Below, piece by piece: positions 5,679-6,996 of a DNA stretch of 6,996 bases. Position numbers and translations under genes: made by a program. This stretch comes from JAZDLR01 sp964540995 (GTDB lineage: Bacteria > Patescibacteriota > Patescibacteriia > UBA1558 > 2-01-FULL-52-15). The number at the start of each line of letters is the position of its first letter. The first letter of the stretch is position 1. The DNA lies in contig CAZIOU010000028.1 in the NCBI GenBank assembly GCA_964540995.1, positions 1 through 6,996 on the forward strand, in the 5' to 3' direction. The notes beneath the pieces were generated by a model, which was not told the DNA's origin, ran no database searches, and was given only the letters and a program-made list of their open reading frames with translations.

Positions 5679-5707
5679 AGTATATCTAATATATATACTT
5701 TTGTCAA
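5679..5707 (-). promoter_or_regulatory. Near-consensus sigma-70-type promoter of the SPFH-like gene
   Basis: On the minus strand TTGACA (5707-5702) is followed by a 17-bp spacer and TATACT (5684-5679), 11 of 12 consensus bases. The expected start near 5672 gives a leader of about 85 nt. A 7-7-7 inverted repeat, AGTATAT...ATATACT (5679-5699), overlaps the -10 box and spacer. Confidence 0.85.
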
Positions 5708-5718
5708 TAGTAAATAGC

Positions 5719-5746
5719 ATAAAATGGCTTATTATAGCCATTTTAT
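5719..5746 (-). terminator. Probable terminator of the dnaK-dnaJ operon
   Basis: An 11-bp perfect inverted repeat, ATAAAATGGCT (5719-5729) and AGCCATTTTAT (5736-5746), with a 6-nt loop, lies 38 bp past the dnaJ stop. The T-rich descending arm ends the stem on either strand, but there is no long T-run beyond it, so termination may be partial. The next gene's -35 box begins only 11 bp farther on. Confidence 0.6.
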
Positions 5747-5783
5747 TATCATCATATTTAATTTTTCTGGGGTGAATACTGCC

Positions 5784-6881
5784 CTATTTCTTCTTGGGTT
5801 GGATCTCACGGTCGAGTTGCTCCAGTAGCTCCTTTTCCTTCTTGTTTAGCTTATCAGGCACCGTTACATTGACGGTTACCAGCTGATCGCCCGCTCCTCG
5901 ACCCGTCAATTTAGTGAAACCCTTGTGTTTGAGGCTGAAGGTTTTGCCACTGGGCGTACCGGCTGGGACTTTGAGCCGCAAAGAGCCTTCCATCGTCGGC
6001 ACCGCTACCTCGCCGCCCAACGCTAGTGTTGTAAAAGGGATACCAATACTAACCAGTAGATCATCTTCCTGTCGAGTAAAGACTTTGTCTGATTCCACCC
6101 GAATAATAATATAGAGATCGCCGGCATTAGATTCTTTGTTAAGACGCTCGCCTTTGCCAGCGAAGCGTAATGTCTGTCCATCACGGATACCAGCCGGGAC
6201 TTTGATTGTTAGTCGTTCTTGTTCTTTTTCTAAACCAACACCGCCGCATTTCTTGCACGGCTTGGTGATACGCTCACCCGTCCCCTGACAGGTACTACAA
6301 ACTGACTCCAACTGAATATTACCGAGCATCGTGTTCTGTACTTTGCGTACGCGTCCGCTGCCTTTGCAAACGGAACATTGTTCTATCTTGCTTCCCGGTT
6401 CGGCGCCACTACCGCTGCAGGTATGGCAGGAAACATTGCGGTAGAGTGAGATCTGCTCCTCGACTCCCTCATATGACTGCCGGAAACTGATGGGCATTTC
6501 CATTTGGATATCCTGCGCACCAGAACGTTTGCTGCTGCGTCCTCCACCGAAGCCAAACATATCACCGAAAATATCACCCATATCACCAAAATCAAATTGC
6601 TGATTGAAACCACCAAATCCTTGACCACCAGCATTATTCCAGTTGAAGCCACCAGCTCCACCACCAGGTTGATCGAAGCCAGCACCGAATTGATCGTATT
6701 GCTGACGTTTCTCTGAATTGCTTAGGACTTGATAAGCAGTATTAATTTCTTTGAACTTATCAGCATTACCACCTTGCTTATCAGGATGATGTTCATGTGC
6801 CAAACGCCGAAACGCCCGCTTGATATCATCGTGCGAGGCGTTCTTGTCGACTCCTAATATCTGATAGTAATCAACGGCCAT
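5784..6881 (-). CDS. dnaJ: Chaperone protein DnaJ (Hsp40)
   Basis: 365 residues, normal for a type I (class A) DnaJ. This cytoplasmic co-chaperone delivers unfolded proteins to DnaK and stimulates its ATPase. The J-domain covers residues 4-66 with the essential HPD at 32-34 ('LAHEHHPDKQGGN'). A Gly/Phe-rich segment follows (about 67-114), with many FGG and GGF steps. The zinc-finger domain carries all four CxxCxGxG repeats: CHTCSGSG (152), CSVCKGSG (169), CSTCQGTG (195) and CKKCGGVG (209). The C-terminal substrate-binding domains show 'LTIKVPAGIRDGQTLRFAGKG' (224-244) and 'LRLKVPAGTPSGKTFSLKHKG' (301-321). The protein ends in a charged helix and QPKKK. It lies 7 nt downstream of dnaK with only a weak purine stretch before ATG 6881, so translation is probably coupled to dnaK. 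No CIRCE-type heat-shock operator is visible in the window; the operon promoter lies outside it. Confidence 0.97.
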   Translation of the reverse strand: MAVDYYQILGVDKNASHDDIKRAFRRLAHEHHPDKQGGNADKFKEINTAYQVLSNSEKRQQYDQFGAGFDQPGGGAGGFNWNNAGGQGFGGFNQQFDFGDMGDIFGDMFGFGGGRSSKRSGAQDIQMEMPISFRQSYEGVEEQISLYRNVSCHTCSGSGAEPGSKIEQCSVCKGSGRVRKVQNTMLGNIQLESVCSTCQGTGERITKPCKKCGGVGLEKEQERLTIKVPAGIRDGQTLRFAGKGERLNKESNAGDLYIIIRVESDKVFTRQEDDLLVSIGIPFTTLALGGEVAVPTMEGSLRLKVPAGTPSGKTFSLKHKGFTKLTGRGAGDQLVTVNVTVPDKLNKKEKELLEQLDREIQPKKK

Positions 6882-6888
6882 TCAAGAG

Positions 6889-6996
6889 TTATTCTTGTTT
6901 AGGTTGTTCATCGACTACTTCCCCTTCGACAGGACCCGATTCTGGCTTAGCCTCTGATTGAGGTTGAGCAGCTGATGACTGCTGATACATAGCAGC
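6889..6996 (-). CDS. dnaK: Chaperone protein DnaK (Hsp70), C-terminal 35 codons only
   Basis: The open frame enters at the right edge and ends with TAA at 6889. The 35 residues visible are the disordered, Gln/Ala/Glu-rich C-terminal tail, ending 'GPVEGEVVDEQPKQE'. The EGEVVDE type of ending is typical of bacterial DnaK, where the acidic tail tunes substrate handling, and dnaJ follows 7 nt later, which is the usual order. ATPase and substrate-binding domains lie outside the window. The assignment rests on the tail and the neighbour together. Confidence 0.88.
   Translation of the reverse strand, partial: AAMYQQSSAAQPQSEAKPESGPVEGEVVDEQPKQE

Noticed and set aside
5588..5720. CIRCE/HrcA heat-shock operator near the chaperone genes
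   Set aside because: No TTAGCACTC-N9-GAGTGCTAA-like repeat found; the dnaK promoter is outside the window.
6383..6716. Open frames on both strands overlapping the Gly/Phe region of dnaJ
   Set aside because: The repetitive Gly/Phe codons leave other frames open by composition; dnaJ is intact in its own frame.

Overview
The window most likely comes from a Candidate Phyla Radiation (Patescibacteria) genome. This is inferred from gene style, not from a marker gene. A short conserved protein ending in a 'PGVNRFFLEQEAKIKTD' block sits directly upstream of a membrane-anchored protein with an 'RGLAAWFFGRNDHFSLEIV' block. I recall this pair from CPR genomes, where the second protein continues into a VirB4/HerA-like conjugation-type ATPase. 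The CorA, Dus and DnaJ sequences also look CPR-like, intergenic spaces are short, and base composition is moderate.

Layout. Minus strand 1-1408: a two-gene unit, the 143-aa conserved protein followed 6 nt later by the N-terminal 323 residues of the T4SS-type protein, which runs off the left edge. Plus strand 1486-3513: a CorA-type divalent cation channel, then a tRNA-dihydrouridine synthase. The pair and corA diverge from a 77-bp back-to-back promoter region. Plus strand 3623-3775: a 50-aa unrecognised small ORF, preceded by a 7-codon mini-ORF with a strong Shine-Dalgarno; the two overlap as GTGA, or they are one gene broken by a frameshift. Minus strand 3836-5587: a 583-aa membrane protein with an SPFH/band-7-like pattern and an Arg/Gly-rich tail, framed by a near-consensus promoter, a structured leader, a strong SD and a very strong terminator. 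Minus strand 5784-6996: dnaJ and the last 35 codons of dnaK, a classic chaperone operon.

Three genes (the 143-aa protein, corA, dus) have a good -10 box ending only 7-8 nt before their start codon and no Shine-Dalgarno, as expected for leaderless mRNAs. The SPFH-like gene instead has an approximately 85-nt leader and a strong SD, so two modes of translation start seem to coexist within 5 kb.

The genes do not form one pathway: secretion or DNA transfer, ion transport, tRNA modification, membrane organisation and protein folding lie next to each other. The least explained items are the SPFH-like protein and the small ORF. No CRISPR array, insertion sequence, tRNA or rRNA was seen.
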